The notes: generated by a model from the letters alone, not told the origin. A stretch of 8,524 nucleotides of DNA from Geobacter sp. (GCA_012026855.1 VEOV01000343.1:1-8524); one strand, 5' to 3'. Numbered from the stretch's first letter, positions 1 through 6,630 are shown. Translations and numbers: made by a program.

Positions 1-368
1 ACGGCGAAGAGACCGGCACACTGATTCTTGCTTCGCGGGAGAGTCTGACCAGTCGCAAGCAGTGGATCGCCTTCACCCTGCGCCCTAAGGGAAGGATAAT
101 CGTGGATGCCGGAGCTGCCAAGGTTTTGCGCCGTGACGGGCGAAGCCTGCTCCCATCGGGAATCACTGCGGTGGAGGGCGATTTTGAACGTGGTTCCTGC
201 GTGAGGATTTGCGATCCTGATGGCGTCGAGTTTGCCAGAGGGATTACCGATTATTCCAGCAGTGAAGCGGCAAAGCTCATCGGCTGCAACAGCTGCCAGA
301 TCGAAGAGCTGCTTGGTTATCGCTATGGCGACGAAATCATACACCGCGACAATCTGGTGCTGCTTTAA
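1..368 (+). CDS. proB: Glutamate 5-kinase, C-terminal part (5' end outside window)
   Basis: ProB phosphorylates L-glutamate to gamma-glutamyl phosphate, the first step of proline synthesis in the cytoplasm. Only the last 121 residues are visible, read in the frame starting at base 3. They begin in the end of the kinase domain (GTLILASRESLTSRKQWIAF, matching the family's GT...L..RK.WIAF stretch) and continue into the C-terminal PUA domain. The PUA part shows DAGAAKVL, GRSLLPSGI, VEGDFERG, ARGITDYSS and KLIG in the family order. The reading frame is open from the window edge, so the start lies upstream. The stop TAA (366-368) overlaps the stop of the convergent next gene by three bases. In many bacteria proA follows proB; here the neighbour is an unrelated gene on the other strand, so proA is not immediately downstream. 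Identification is confident. Confidence 0.93.
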   Translation, partial: GEETGTLILASRESLTSRKQWIAFTLRPKGRIIVDAGAAKVLRRDGRSLLPSGITAVEGDFERGSCVRICDPDGVEFARGITDYSSSEAAKLIGCNSCQIEELLGYRYGDEIIHRDNLVLL

Positions 369-793
369 TTTTTTTGCAGCATCTCGGCAATTTTCCCGGC
401 CACTTCACCGGTAAGAACATGACAGACGCTCTTCGGATTCTCGGCCCGGATAATCTTGCAGCAGGTTACCCCGTATTTCTGCTTGAACCAGACATGCAGG
501 TCCTTGGTAAGGCTGGTTGTTTTTTTCTTGTCCTGCAGCACCATGCCGATAGCCACAGTGCCACCTGACACCGCGCCGCAGATGCACCCTGAAGCAGAGC
601 CACCACCAAACCCGCTGACAGTACCAACCACAGCACTCGGCATCTCCGGAGCAAATTTCCTTCGGATGCTCTCCATAACAGCCTCGGCACAGTGGTACTT
701 CCCTGAACGATAAAGCTCTTCTGCCTCCGCCCTGCATTCCTCAGCCAACCCATTGCCGTTATTATCCGGCGTTGCTTTTTTCGACCAGAACAT
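365..793 (-). CDS. C_GCAxxG_C_C family putative redox-active protein
   Basis: A 142-residue cysteine-rich protein of the C_GCAxxG_C_C family (DUF-like, thought to be redox active; no defined reaction). Visible are the N-terminal helix with KYHCAEAV (Cys35), the glycine-rich core SGFGGGSASGCICGAVSGG (Cys70, Cys72) and a later vicinal pair VTCCK (Cys111, Cys112), followed by Cys124. No signal peptide or membrane helix is seen, so it is probably cytoplasmic. The start is ATG at 793: AGGAG (803-799) lies five bases upstream and a promoter places transcription near 815. A longer in-frame start (TTG at 823) would sit inside the -10 box and is rejected. It is transcribed alone, converging on proB. 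The family assignment is good; its substrate cannot be told from sequence. Confidence 0.85.
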   Translation of the reverse strand: MFWSKKATPDNNGNGLAEECRAEAEELYRSGKYHCAEAVMESIRRKFAPEMPSAVVGTVSGFGGGSASGCICGAVSGGTVAIGMVLQDKKKTTSLTKDLHVWFKQKYGVTCCKIIRAENPKSVCHVLTGEVAGKIAEMLQKN

Positions 794-821
794 TGTCACT
801 CCTGAATATAATATGATTTTC

Positions 822-850
822 AATATATATGCAAATCACTAGATGGTCAA
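822..850 (-). promoter_or_regulatory. Sigma70-type promoter for the C_GCAxxG_C_C gene
   Basis: On the minus strand, TTGACC (850-845) is followed by a 17-base spacer and TATATT (827-822); each hexamer matches the consensus at five of six positions. The expected transcript starts near 815, giving a leader of about 22 bases that contains the AGGAG ribosome site for the ATG at 793. The promoter is inferred from sequence only. Confidence 0.6.
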
Positions 851-888
851 GCTATTGAATAAATTACCCCTGTATCAGCACCCTTCAA

Positions 889-917
889 TTGACAAAAAGA
901 GCTACTGGCACTAGACT
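889..917 (+). promoter_or_regulatory. Sigma70-type promoter for the DUF2062-uppP operon
   Basis: A perfect -35 box TTGACA (889-894), a 17-base spacer and TAGACT (912-917, four of six consensus bases). Transcription would start near 924. This argues against a TTG start at 926, which would give an almost leaderless message, and favours the TTG at 944. It lies back to back with the leftward promoter at 822-850, with about 38 bases between the two -35 boxes. Confidence 0.6.
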
Positions 918-943
918 TCGCAAGATTGTCTACGGGGGTTCTT

Positions 944-1429
944 TTGCTGAACAAGGAAATCTGGAAAGAGCGATTCAAAAAGATCCTTTCGCTGGACAAC
1001 CATCCGCGCCATATCGCAACCGGATTTGCAGTTGGTGTGTTCATCAGCTTCACCCCTTTCTTCGGCATTCATACCCCCATGGCAATAGCAGCAGCATTCC
1101 TCTTCCGCCTGAACAAACTTACCTGCATAACCGGCGCCTGGGTCAACACCCCGCTGACCGTGTTCCCTATGCTCGGCCTCAGCTACAAGCTCGGCAGGGT
1201 TCTCCGGGGCCTGCCGCCGCTGGAAATGAAGATCAAGGGGCTGGAATGGCAACACCTCAAGGTGTACGCCAAGTCACTGCTCCTCGGCAGCTCGATCATC
1301 GGCTTTGTGCTCGCACTGATCTCATATTTTCTCTGCTACTGGCTGATTGTCAGGTTCCGAAAACGGGATGAAGCTCTGGCCGAGCTGACCGATGAGATGG
1401 AAGCTACCGGCGAAGAACTGAACGAATAA
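944..1429 (+). CDS. DUF2062 domain membrane protein
   Basis: A small inner-membrane protein (161 residues from the chosen start) of the DUF2062 family, whose function is unknown. After a short basic N-terminus (LNKEIWKERFKKIL) it has the family's hydrophobic core: GFAVGVFISFTPFFGIHT at about residues 22-39, a segment through AIAAAFLFRLNKL, and TGAWVNTPLTVFP at about 58-70. A final transmembrane helix lies near 112-134, followed by a charged cytoplasmic-looking tail rich in Glu. The start is uncertain: TTG 944 is preferred because the promoter puts the mRNA start near 924 and a G-rich stretch (934-938) precedes it; TTG 926 is the alternative. The stop is 15 bases before uppP and the two are almost certainly cotranscribed, which hints at a role in the envelope or lipid-carrier cycle. 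That link is inference. Confidence 0.82.
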   Translation: MLNKEIWKERFKKILSLDNHPRHIATGFAVGVFISFTPFFGIHTPMAIAAAFLFRLNKLTCITGAWVNTPLTVFPMLGLSYKLGRVLRGLPPLEMKIKGLEWQHLKVYAKSLLLGSSIIGFVLALISYFLCYWLIVRFRKRDEALAELTDEMEATGEELNE

Positions 1430-1444
1430 AAGGAGAGAATTTGA

Positions 1445-2248
1445 ATGGGAAATCTTCATGCCCTTATTCTCGGCGCTCTGCAGGGGCTTACGGAAGTGCT
1501 GCCGATCAGCAGCTCTGCCCATCTTATCCTGATTCCTAAACTGCTTGGCTGGCCTGAATCGGGTCTGACCTTTGATGTCGCACTCCATCTTGGATCATTG
1601 ATAGCGCTGGGACTCTACTTCTGGCGTGACATTTTTGACATGGTCTACAACTTTTTCGGCAGCATCAGCGGCAAGGGATTTCATACTGCCGGCAACCGGC
1701 TCCCCTGGTATATTATCCTCGCCACTATCCCCGCCGCCATTGTCGGCAAACGCTTCGAGGCGCCGATCGAGGAGCTATTCCGCCATTCACCAATAATAAT
1801 CTGCTCAGTGCTCATCGGTTTCGGCCTGCTGCTGGCTTTTGCCGACACCACCGGTGCCAAGAGGTGGAAACTGGACCGGATGACGCTCAAGACCGCCCTG
1901 CTGATCGGCCTGGCCCAGTGCCTGGCCCTCATCCCTGGCGTCTCCAGGTCCGGCATAACCATTACGGCAGCCCTGCTGATCGGCTATAACCGTGAAACCG
2001 CCGCCCGTTTTTCATTTCTGCTGTCGCTCCCCATTGTGTTCGGCGCCGCCGTCCTCAAGGTTGGTCATCTGCTGAAAACCGGCATTCCGGCAGGAGAGAC
2101 CACCCCGCTGCTGATCGGCATTGCCAGCTCCGCCGTCTTCGGCTATCTGAGCGTTGTCTTTCTTCTCAAGCTGGTGCAGCGCTACTCCCTCTACCCCTTT
2201 GTCTGGTACCGCCTGGCAGCCGGGGTAGTTTTTCTGTTTCTTGTATGA
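1445..2248 (+). CDS. uppP: Undecaprenyl-diphosphatase (BacA family)
   Basis: An integral membrane phosphatase that converts undecaprenyl pyrophosphate to undecaprenyl phosphate, the lipid carrier for peptidoglycan and other surface polymers; extra copies give bacitracin resistance. At 267 residues it has normal family length. Both signature motifs are present: QGLTEVLPISSSAHL (residues 13-27, with the conserved Glu17 and His26) and PGVSRSG (164-170, with the conserved Arg168). Hydrophobic helices fill the rest of the protein. The start ATG is backed by AAGGAG at 1430-1435, nine bases upstream. It is the second gene of an operon with the DUF2062 gene. No terminator with a T-run follows; the repeat element at 2254-2380 comes directly after. 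Assignment is very secure. Confidence 0.96.
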   Translation: MGNLHALILGALQGLTEVLPISSSAHLILIPKLLGWPESGLTFDVALHLGSLIALGLYFWRDIFDMVYNFFGSISGKGFHTAGNRLPWYIILATIPAAIVGKRFEAPIEELFRHSPIIICSVLIGFGLLLAFADTTGAKRWKLDRMTLKTALLIGLAQCLALIPGVSRSGITITAALLIGYNRETAARFSFLLSLPIVFGAAVLKVGHLLKTGIPAGETTPLLIGIASSAVFGYLSVVFLLKLVQRYSLYPFVWYRLAAGVVFLFLV

Positions 2249-2253
2249 TCCTA

Positions 2254-2380
2254 ATTACAATTCCAGATCAAGGATGATATCAAGGCGGCGAGGATTGAGA
2301 CTGCGAGGCGTACATTTAGTACGTTGAGCAGCCGAAGACGAGCCAACGAAGATAGGGCCTTGATATGGAATTTGTTATAA
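2254..2380 (+). repeat. Structured intergenic repeat, copy 1
   Basis: A foldable element fills the gap between uppP and radC. Outer arms: ATATCAAGGC (2277-2286) pairs perfectly with GCCTTGATAT (2357-2366). Alternatively TTCCAGATCAAGG (2261-2273) pairs with CCTTGATATGGAA (2358-2370) with one mismatch, so two foldings compete. A central hairpin has CTGC (2301-2304) with GCAG (2328-2331), two G-A mismatches and two G-T wobbles, then CGTAC (2309-2313) with GTACG (2319-2323) around a five-base loop. The core AGGCGTA-N7-TACGTTGAG recurs at 6557-6579 in a second copy. It has no coding capacity that I can support. Its role (terminator, processing site, mobile repeat) is unknown; drawn on + because the core reads the same way in both copies. 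Confidence 0.65.
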
Positions 2381-2392
2381 GAGGCTGAAAAC

Positions 2393-3079
2393 ATGAATGG
2401 CAGCATCAAGGAATGGCCGGAAAATGAGCGCCCCCGGGAAAAGATGCAAATCCGGGGCACCGATGCGCTGACAGATGCAGAACTCCTCGCCCTGATACTG
2501 AGGACCGGCGATCACGCCTCCGGCCAGAGCGCCATTGATCTGGGGCGCAACATCATTCTGACTTTTGGCGACCTGCGCAAGGTTGCCGCTGCGACACTGA
2601 CCGAACTGTGCAACGTCAAAGGGGTGGGGCCGGCGAAAGCCACCTCGATACTGGCAGCATTAGGGCTTGCCGGCAGGGTAAACAGTGACCGGCTGGAGAG
2701 TCTGGAACGCTTCACTTCGCCGCTGCAGATCTTCAACCATTTTCATTTCAGCTTTCGTGACCGCCGCAAGGAGTATTTTCTCACCCTGCTGCTGGACGGC
2801 AAGATCCGGATTATCCGCCAGGAGCAGATTTCCGAAGGGTCCTTGAACCAGAGCATTGTCCACCCGAGAGAGGTTTTCATTGCAGCAGTAAAGGAGTCGG
2901 CTGCGGCAGTGATCCTTGTCCATAATCACCCTTCCGGAGATCCGGCTCCCAGCCGCGAAGACCGTGAAATCACCCGCCGCCTCAAAGAGTCCGGCGAAAT
3001 AATGGGCATCAGGGTGCTTGACCACATCATTATCGGCGACGGCAGTTACTACAGCTTCGTGGAGATGGGGCTGCTCTGA
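2393..3079 (+). CDS. radC: RadC family JAMM/MPN-domain protein
   Basis: A 228-residue cytoplasmic RadC protein. The name comes from a supposed DNA-repair role that has since been questioned; the family carries a JAB1/MPN metalloprotease-like fold and its true activity is unsettled. The N-terminal part contains the family motif RERPREK-like NERPREKM and a helix-hairpin-helix NVKGVGPAKATSILAAL (74-90). The C-terminal domain has an intact JAMM metal site: His177-x-His179, seven residues, Ser187, then Asp190, within HNHPSGDPAPSRED. Length is typical and nothing is missing. The ribosome site AGAGG (2380-2384) sits eight bases before ATG, directly against the 3' arm of the repeat. Its stop is four bases from the stop of the convergent SDR gene, so both genes end with no room for a terminator between them. 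Confidence 0.95.
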   Translation: MNGSIKEWPENERPREKMQIRGTDALTDAELLALILRTGDHASGQSAIDLGRNIILTFGDLRKVAAATLTELCNVKGVGPAKATSILAALGLAGRVNSDRLESLERFTSPLQIFNHFHFSFRDRRKEYFLTLLLDGKIRIIRQEQISEGSLNQSIVHPREVFIAAVKESAAAVILVHNHPSGDPAPSREDREITRRLKESGEIMGIRVLDHIIIGDGSYYSFVEMGLL

Positions 3080-3083
3080 TCAT

Positions 3084-3974
3084 TCATACCCCATGTCTCA
3101 GGTACCCCCTGATCCCCTCCTCAAAGCCAACCGGCGCAAAACCGAACGTCTCCTGCCAGCTGCCGTCACAGATACTCTCCTCCAGCAGCATGGTTATCTG
3201 GTCAGAGGTGACCGGATAGAACGGCAGTGACTCCAGCAGCGGGGTCACCAGCTGCATGAGAAACAGCGGGTTTTTTGCCTTGATTACGAAAAATCTCCCC
3301 ATAACCCTGGCAATCAGATCGATCAGCTCAAGATAGGTCAGGCGGTCACGACCGCAAAGATTGTACGCCTTGCCGATCGTCTCCGGTTTTTCCAGTGCCA
3401 GGGCAAAGCATCTGGCAACATCATCGGCAGAGATGGGCTGGAGCCGGTACTTGCCGTCACCAATGACCGGCACCAGGGAATAACTCCTGATAAACCCGGC
3501 CAGCATATTCACAAAGGCATCCCTGGGGCCAAAGATCAGGGAAGGCCGGAAGATCGTATAATCAAGGTCCGATGCAGCAACCAGCTCCTCGGCGGCATAT
3601 TTGCTCCTGTGGTAGCCTGACACGGCAGCCGGCCTGCTTCCGAGAGCCGACATCTGCAGATAGCGGCTGATCCCGTTCCCCCTTGCCGCTGCCAGCATGT
3701 TGCGGGTCGCCTCGACATGCAGCTTTTCAAAGGTAATCCCCCGTGACGGAAACTCCCTGATTATGCCGACCAGGTTGATAACAGCATCGCACCCGTCTGC
3801 CCCTTGGATGCAGTCTGCCTCTGAAGCGACATCCCCTCTGAAATATTCGACACCCACTTCTCCGTCACCATTTCCGGAGTGACAGAGCAGTCTCAGGTTA
3901 TGCCCTCTGGCAGCCAGCTCCCGGCAGAGATGTCCGCCGACAAATCCTGTTCCGCCGCTGACAAATATCTTCAT
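3084..3974 (-). CDS. NAD(P)-binding epimerase-family protein (complex I NDUFA9-like SDR)
   Basis: A 296-residue atypical short-chain dehydrogenase of the epimerase/NDUFA9-like group. It begins with the Rossmann nucleotide-binding motif GGTGFVG (7-13). Next come an acidic turn with GDV (47-49), NLVGI (67-71), and the catalytic-type YHRSK (Tyr121, Lys125); FRPSLIFGP (142-150) is also typical. The C-terminal third (AKNPLFLMQLVTPLLESLPFYPVTSDQ region) resembles NDUFA9-like proteins, which are NADPH-binding and often act as assembly or quinone/lipid-related factors. The substrate cannot be named from sequence. Start ATG 3974 has AGGAG (3985-3981) six bases upstream. It is divergent from the lipoprotein gene and convergent with radC, so it is a single-gene unit. 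Family call is confident; a specific enzyme name is not justified. Confidence 0.88.
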   Translation of the reverse strand: MKIFVSGGTGFVGGHLCRELAARGHNLRLLCHSGNGDGEVGVEYFRGDVASEADCIQGADGCDAVINLVGIIREFPSRGITFEKLHVEATRNMLAAARGNGISRYLQMSALGSRPAAVSGYHRSKYAAEELVAASDLDYTIFRPSLIFGPRDAFVNMLAGFIRSYSLVPVIGDGKYRLQPISADDVARCFALALEKPETIGKAYNLCGRDRLTYLELIDLIARVMGRFFVIKAKNPLFLMQLVTPLLESLPFYPVTSDQITMLLEESICDGSWQETFGFAPVGFEEGIRGYLRHGV

Positions 3975-3991
3975 GGCTATCTCCTCTCAGC

Positions 3992-4020
3992 TTGTACGGG
4001 GCTGTCAACTGCTGTATATA
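3992..4020 (+). promoter_or_regulatory. Possible promoter for the lipoprotein-cytochrome operon
   Basis: TTGTAC (3992-3997, three of six consensus bases) lies 17 bases before TATATA (4015-4020). Transcription would start near 4027, about 50 bases before the ATG at 4077. TATATA is self-complementary and could also serve the divergent SDR gene, with a weak TTTGGT 16 bases away on the minus strand. The -35 match is poor, so this is tentative. Confidence 0.35.
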
Positions 4021-4076
4021 TCTTAGCAGAATATGAACCAAATCACATGGGCAACAGAATCAGGGAATTCAAGATC

Positions 4077-5210
4077 ATGCGTTTAACCAGCCTCTTCTTC
4101 ACATTACTGCTATTGATTATGTTGGCCGGCTGCACAACTCTGCCGGTTGATGGTAGCCTCCCCTATGGCCTGACAGCGCAGCAGATAACCACCGTTGAAA
4201 GCGGCGCCGCTTTTGCCGTTTCTCCTGACGGCGCTGTGGCAGCTGTCTTCAGTTCGGGGCTGCAACTGGTTCACATTCCGACCAAGGAGCGCCACCAGAT
4301 CGGAGATGAAAAACCAGATGCCCTGGCATGGTCTCCCCTTGGATATTCCCTGGCCGCGCTCTACCACACCCAGGGAAAAAGCAGAATTGTCATCCATGAT
4401 CAACTCGGGATGAAAATGGCTGAGCAGACAGTTAATGATGAGATTACCGACATCTGCTGGCTCTCCGAACAGGAAATAGCTGCCGGCGGTTTCAGGGTCA
4501 AAAACTATAAGTTTGGGACGAACTTCAAAAGCATTCTTTACCGCTGGCAACCGGGCATCAACCTGCCGGTCGTGACTGAATTGAAAGATTCAACTCTCCG
4601 GCCAGCGTCATTTCTGAAGTGGCAAAGTCTGCTGGCAAAAGGTCCGCGGCTCTCAGCCAGCATGGCATCCGGACATATTGCCTACCTGCACCCGATCGAC
4701 CCGCCGTTGTTCGCCACTTATTACAAGATCACTATCAGAGATCTTGCGACCGGGGTGGAGATTGACACAGTCAATGCCGGTCTCTCAACCAGTGGCGCAA
4801 AATTTTCAGCAGATGGCGAGCTCCTCCTCTATGGCGATGGCAACGGCAGCGTGTTGCTGCTCAACCCATGGAGCGAGGAACAGCTAAAGACAACCGCCAC
4901 TCCCGGTAAGTCCCTGGCACTGTCGCCTGATGGCGCCACCTGGTTTGCTGATGGTGCCGTTTTCACCGGAGATCGCCCGCCTGCCCTGCTTGCCACCAAC
5001 GGACAGGCCGCCTTCACCCATGACAGCAGCCGGCTGCTCATCAGCAGCGGCTCAACTCTTTACCAGGTCTCAGGCATCAAACCGGCTGCCGGGTCCCTGT
5101 TTGTCCCCGAAGTAGGGGAAAAGGTCGCCAAACTCCGTTCAATGCGGCTACAGGGGCTGATCTCTGCTGCTGATTACAAGTCTTCCATGAAAAGGATCCT
5201 TAACCCATGA
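4077..5210 (+). CDS. Beta-propeller-like lipoprotein with C-terminal SHOCT-like tail
   Basis: I do not recognise a named family. From ATG 4077 it encodes 377 residues, beginning with a lipoprotein signal peptide (MRLTSLFFTLLLLIMLAGC; lipobox LAGC, lipid-bearing Cys19). Residue +2 is Thr, not Asp, so outer-membrane sorting is likely. The body carries at least five WD40/YVTN-like strand motifs: FAVSPDGAVAAVF (46), LAWSPLGYSLAALY (83), AKFSADGELLLYGD (241), LALSPDGATWFADG (281) and AAFTHDSSRLLISS (311), pointing to a beta-propeller. Residues 347-375 form a SHOCT-like helical tail (KLRSMRLQGLISAADYKSSM). The open frame extends upstream to 3879, but the lipobox sets the start; ATG 4047 is an alternative and the ribosome site (AGGGA, 4062-4066) is weak. 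It overlaps the cytochrome gene by ATGA, implying translational coupling and a shared job in the periplasm. Confidence 0.8.
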   Translation: MRLTSLFFTLLLLIMLAGCTTLPVDGSLPYGLTAQQITTVESGAAFAVSPDGAVAAVFSSGLQLVHIPTKERHQIGDEKPDALAWSPLGYSLAALYHTQGKSRIVIHDQLGMKMAEQTVNDEITDICWLSEQEIAAGGFRVKNYKFGTNFKSILYRWQPGINLPVVTELKDSTLRPASFLKWQSLLAKGPRLSASMASGHIAYLHPIDPPLFATYYKITIRDLATGVEIDTVNAGLSTSGAKFSADGELLLYGDGNGSVLLLNPWSEEQLKTTATPGKSLALSPDGATWFADGAVFTGDRPPALLATNGQAAFTHDSSRLLISSGSTLYQVSGIKPAAGSLFVPEVGEKVAKLRSMRLQGLISAADYKSSMKRILNP

Positions 5211-6472
5211 AAACATTGGTCATCCTTGCAGCGCTGCTCTGTTTTGCGGCAACTGCAGTTGCCGAGGAGTGCATTCCCTGTCATCGGGAGAAGACACCGG
5301 CAGCTGTCCGCCAATGGGAAGAGAGCGCCCATTTCAAAGCGGGTGTCGGCTGTGAAAAATGCCATGGCACTGATCACGAAAAGATGAAGCGCGGCGAGGC
5401 GCGGGTTGACATGAAGGCCTGCGCGCCATGCCATAAAAAGGCCTTTGACAGCCATCGCCAAAGCCGCCACGGCATGGGACTGCACTCCGGCTGGGGCTGC
5501 ACCAGGAATCTGGAAGGGCGCAACCAGCGGGAATGCGGCTTCTGCCACGACAAGGACAGCGCCGAACCCCTGTCAACGGTGCAGTGCGCCAGATTCCTCA
5601 AGCAGAGCGCCGAAATGGGAGAGATCGGCTGCAACTACTGCCACAATGTGGAGAGTTCCTGCGCCTCCTGCCATTCCAACCATATGACCGACCTGAAGAT
5701 CGTCCGCGACCCGGCCTCCTGCGCCAAGTGCCACATGGGTCCGGATCACCCCCAGTGGGAAATGTGGCAGACCTCCCTGCACGGCACCCTGTACGGCACC
5801 CTCGGCGCCAAGGCAGCGCCAAACTGCCAGACCTGCCATATGCCGGGCGGCAGCCACGATGTTTCCATAGGCATCACCATGAGTTCCGGCGGCATCGCCT
5901 ACCCATCCGAGAAGGCTGCGCCCCAGCGGGAACAGATGATTGCCATCTGCAGCCAGTGCCACGCCCCGGCTTTTGCCTCCCGCGAGCTGGCTCGGGGCGA
6001 CACTATCCAGAAGCAGAGTATGGCAATTGTCAAGGAGGCGGAAAAGATCATCCTCGACCTGGCCGATCGGGGCCTGCTCGATCCGATGCCGGAAAATCGT
6101 CCCCCCCACCCGTTAAGCGGCAACAAGCTGGTGCTGGACAGCCAGCTCCTTTATGAGGACACTTCCCATATTGAACGGCTGCTCTTCAAGATGAAGAAAT
6201 ACGATTATGCCCGCACCATCAAGGGGGCCTATCACCAGAACCCGGCCTATGCCCACTGGTATGGCAATGCCGAGTTGAAGATGGATCTGGTGGACATCAA
6301 GGCCGAGGGGAGCAGACTGCGGAAAGCCGGACGGGGTGCTGCGCCGGCGGAGAGCGCCGGTATTGAGGCTGAGCTGAAGGTGCTGCGTAACAGGCTGGAG
6401 AGGGGCGACATCAGCGAAGCGGACTATCAGAAACAGAAGCAGCTGCTGCTGGACAAGTTCCTGAAAAAATGA
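5207..6472 (+). CDS. HAO-like multihaem c-type cytochrome with nine CXXCH motifs and SHOCT-like tail
   Basis: A 421-residue periplasmic cytochrome c with a cleavable signal peptide (MKTLVILAALLCFAATAVA, then EE). Nine CXXCH motifs begin at residues 22, 49, 72, 110, 142, 152, 172, 207 and 248. Layout matches octahaem hydroxylamine oxidoreductase: a CXXCH-N5-CXXCH pair (142-156), CAKCHMGPDHPQWEMW followed by SLHG (172-193), CQTCHM, CSQCHAPAFA, and a C-terminal helical part with YHQNPAYAHWYG (342-353). The motif at 110 (CGFCH) has no counterpart in HAO as I recall it. Residues 386-416 are a SHOCT-like tail, unusual on a cytochrome. No HAO-type redox partner (NrfH/c554-like) is visible nearby. 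HAO relatives oxidise hydroxylamine or reduce nitrite or hydroxylamine; which applies here is unknown. The start ATG overlaps the lipoprotein stop (ATGA); AAAGGA at 5190-5195 is the likely ribosome site. Confidence 0.88.
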   Translation: MKTLVILAALLCFAATAVAEECIPCHREKTPAAVRQWEESAHFKAGVGCEKCHGTDHEKMKRGEARVDMKACAPCHKKAFDSHRQSRHGMGLHSGWGCTRNLEGRNQRECGFCHDKDSAEPLSTVQCARFLKQSAEMGEIGCNYCHNVESSCASCHSNHMTDLKIVRDPASCAKCHMGPDHPQWEMWQTSLHGTLYGTLGAKAAPNCQTCHMPGGSHDVSIGITMSSGGIAYPSEKAAPQREQMIAICSQCHAPAFASRELARGDTIQKQSMAIVKEAEKIILDLADRGLLDPMPENRPPHPLSGNKLVLDSQLLYEDTSHIERLLFKMKKYDYARTIKGAYHQNPAYAHWYGNAELKMDLVDIKAEGSRLRKAGRGAAPAESAGIEAELKVLRNRLERGDISEADYQKQKQLLLDKFLKK

Positions 6473-6503
6473 GCTGAGAATATACCTGAAATAGCACTAA
6501 AAG

Positions 6504-6630
6504 AGATCGCGCCCGGATTTATGGCAGATTTGGCCGGGTCGACTGAGCAAAACCGCAGGCGTAGCAGGGCTACGTCGAGGATTTTGTGATTGAGACACGG
6601 ATAAAGATGCCGTGAAGACGGGCGCGAGCT
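6504..6630 (+). repeat. Structured intergenic repeat, copy 2
   Basis: Outer arms TCGCGCCCG (6507-6515) and CGGGCGCGA (6619-6627) pair perfectly over nine bases, with GA/TC outside. Inside, CAAAACC (6548-6554) pairs with GGATTTTG (6579-6586, one bulge) and CGTAGC (6560-6565) with GCTACG (6569-6574) around a three-base loop. A further hairpin CACGG/CCGTG lies at 6596-6614. The core AGGCGTA-N7-TACGTCGAG (6557-6579) equals that of the copy at 2306-2328. The element sits between two convergent genes and its right arm touches the stop codon of the GGDEF gene, so it may end transcription from both sides. Leftward reading gives the arm then TCTCTTTTAG, a weak T-run. Confidence 0.65.

Noticed and set aside
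358..381. Hairpin TGCTGC/GCAGCA as a terminator of proB
   Set aside because: The T-run is in the loop, not after the stem, and the stem is only six pairs.
889..1371. 160-codon plus-strand open frame overlapping the DUF2062 gene
   Set aside because: It is a shadow frame: low-complexity, unlike any family, and begins inside the promoter, while the other frame matches DUF2062.
5533..6156. Long overlapping frames on both strands inside the cytochrome gene
   Set aside because: They are produced by the biased codons of the haem-rich gene; none has a signal, motif or ribosome site.
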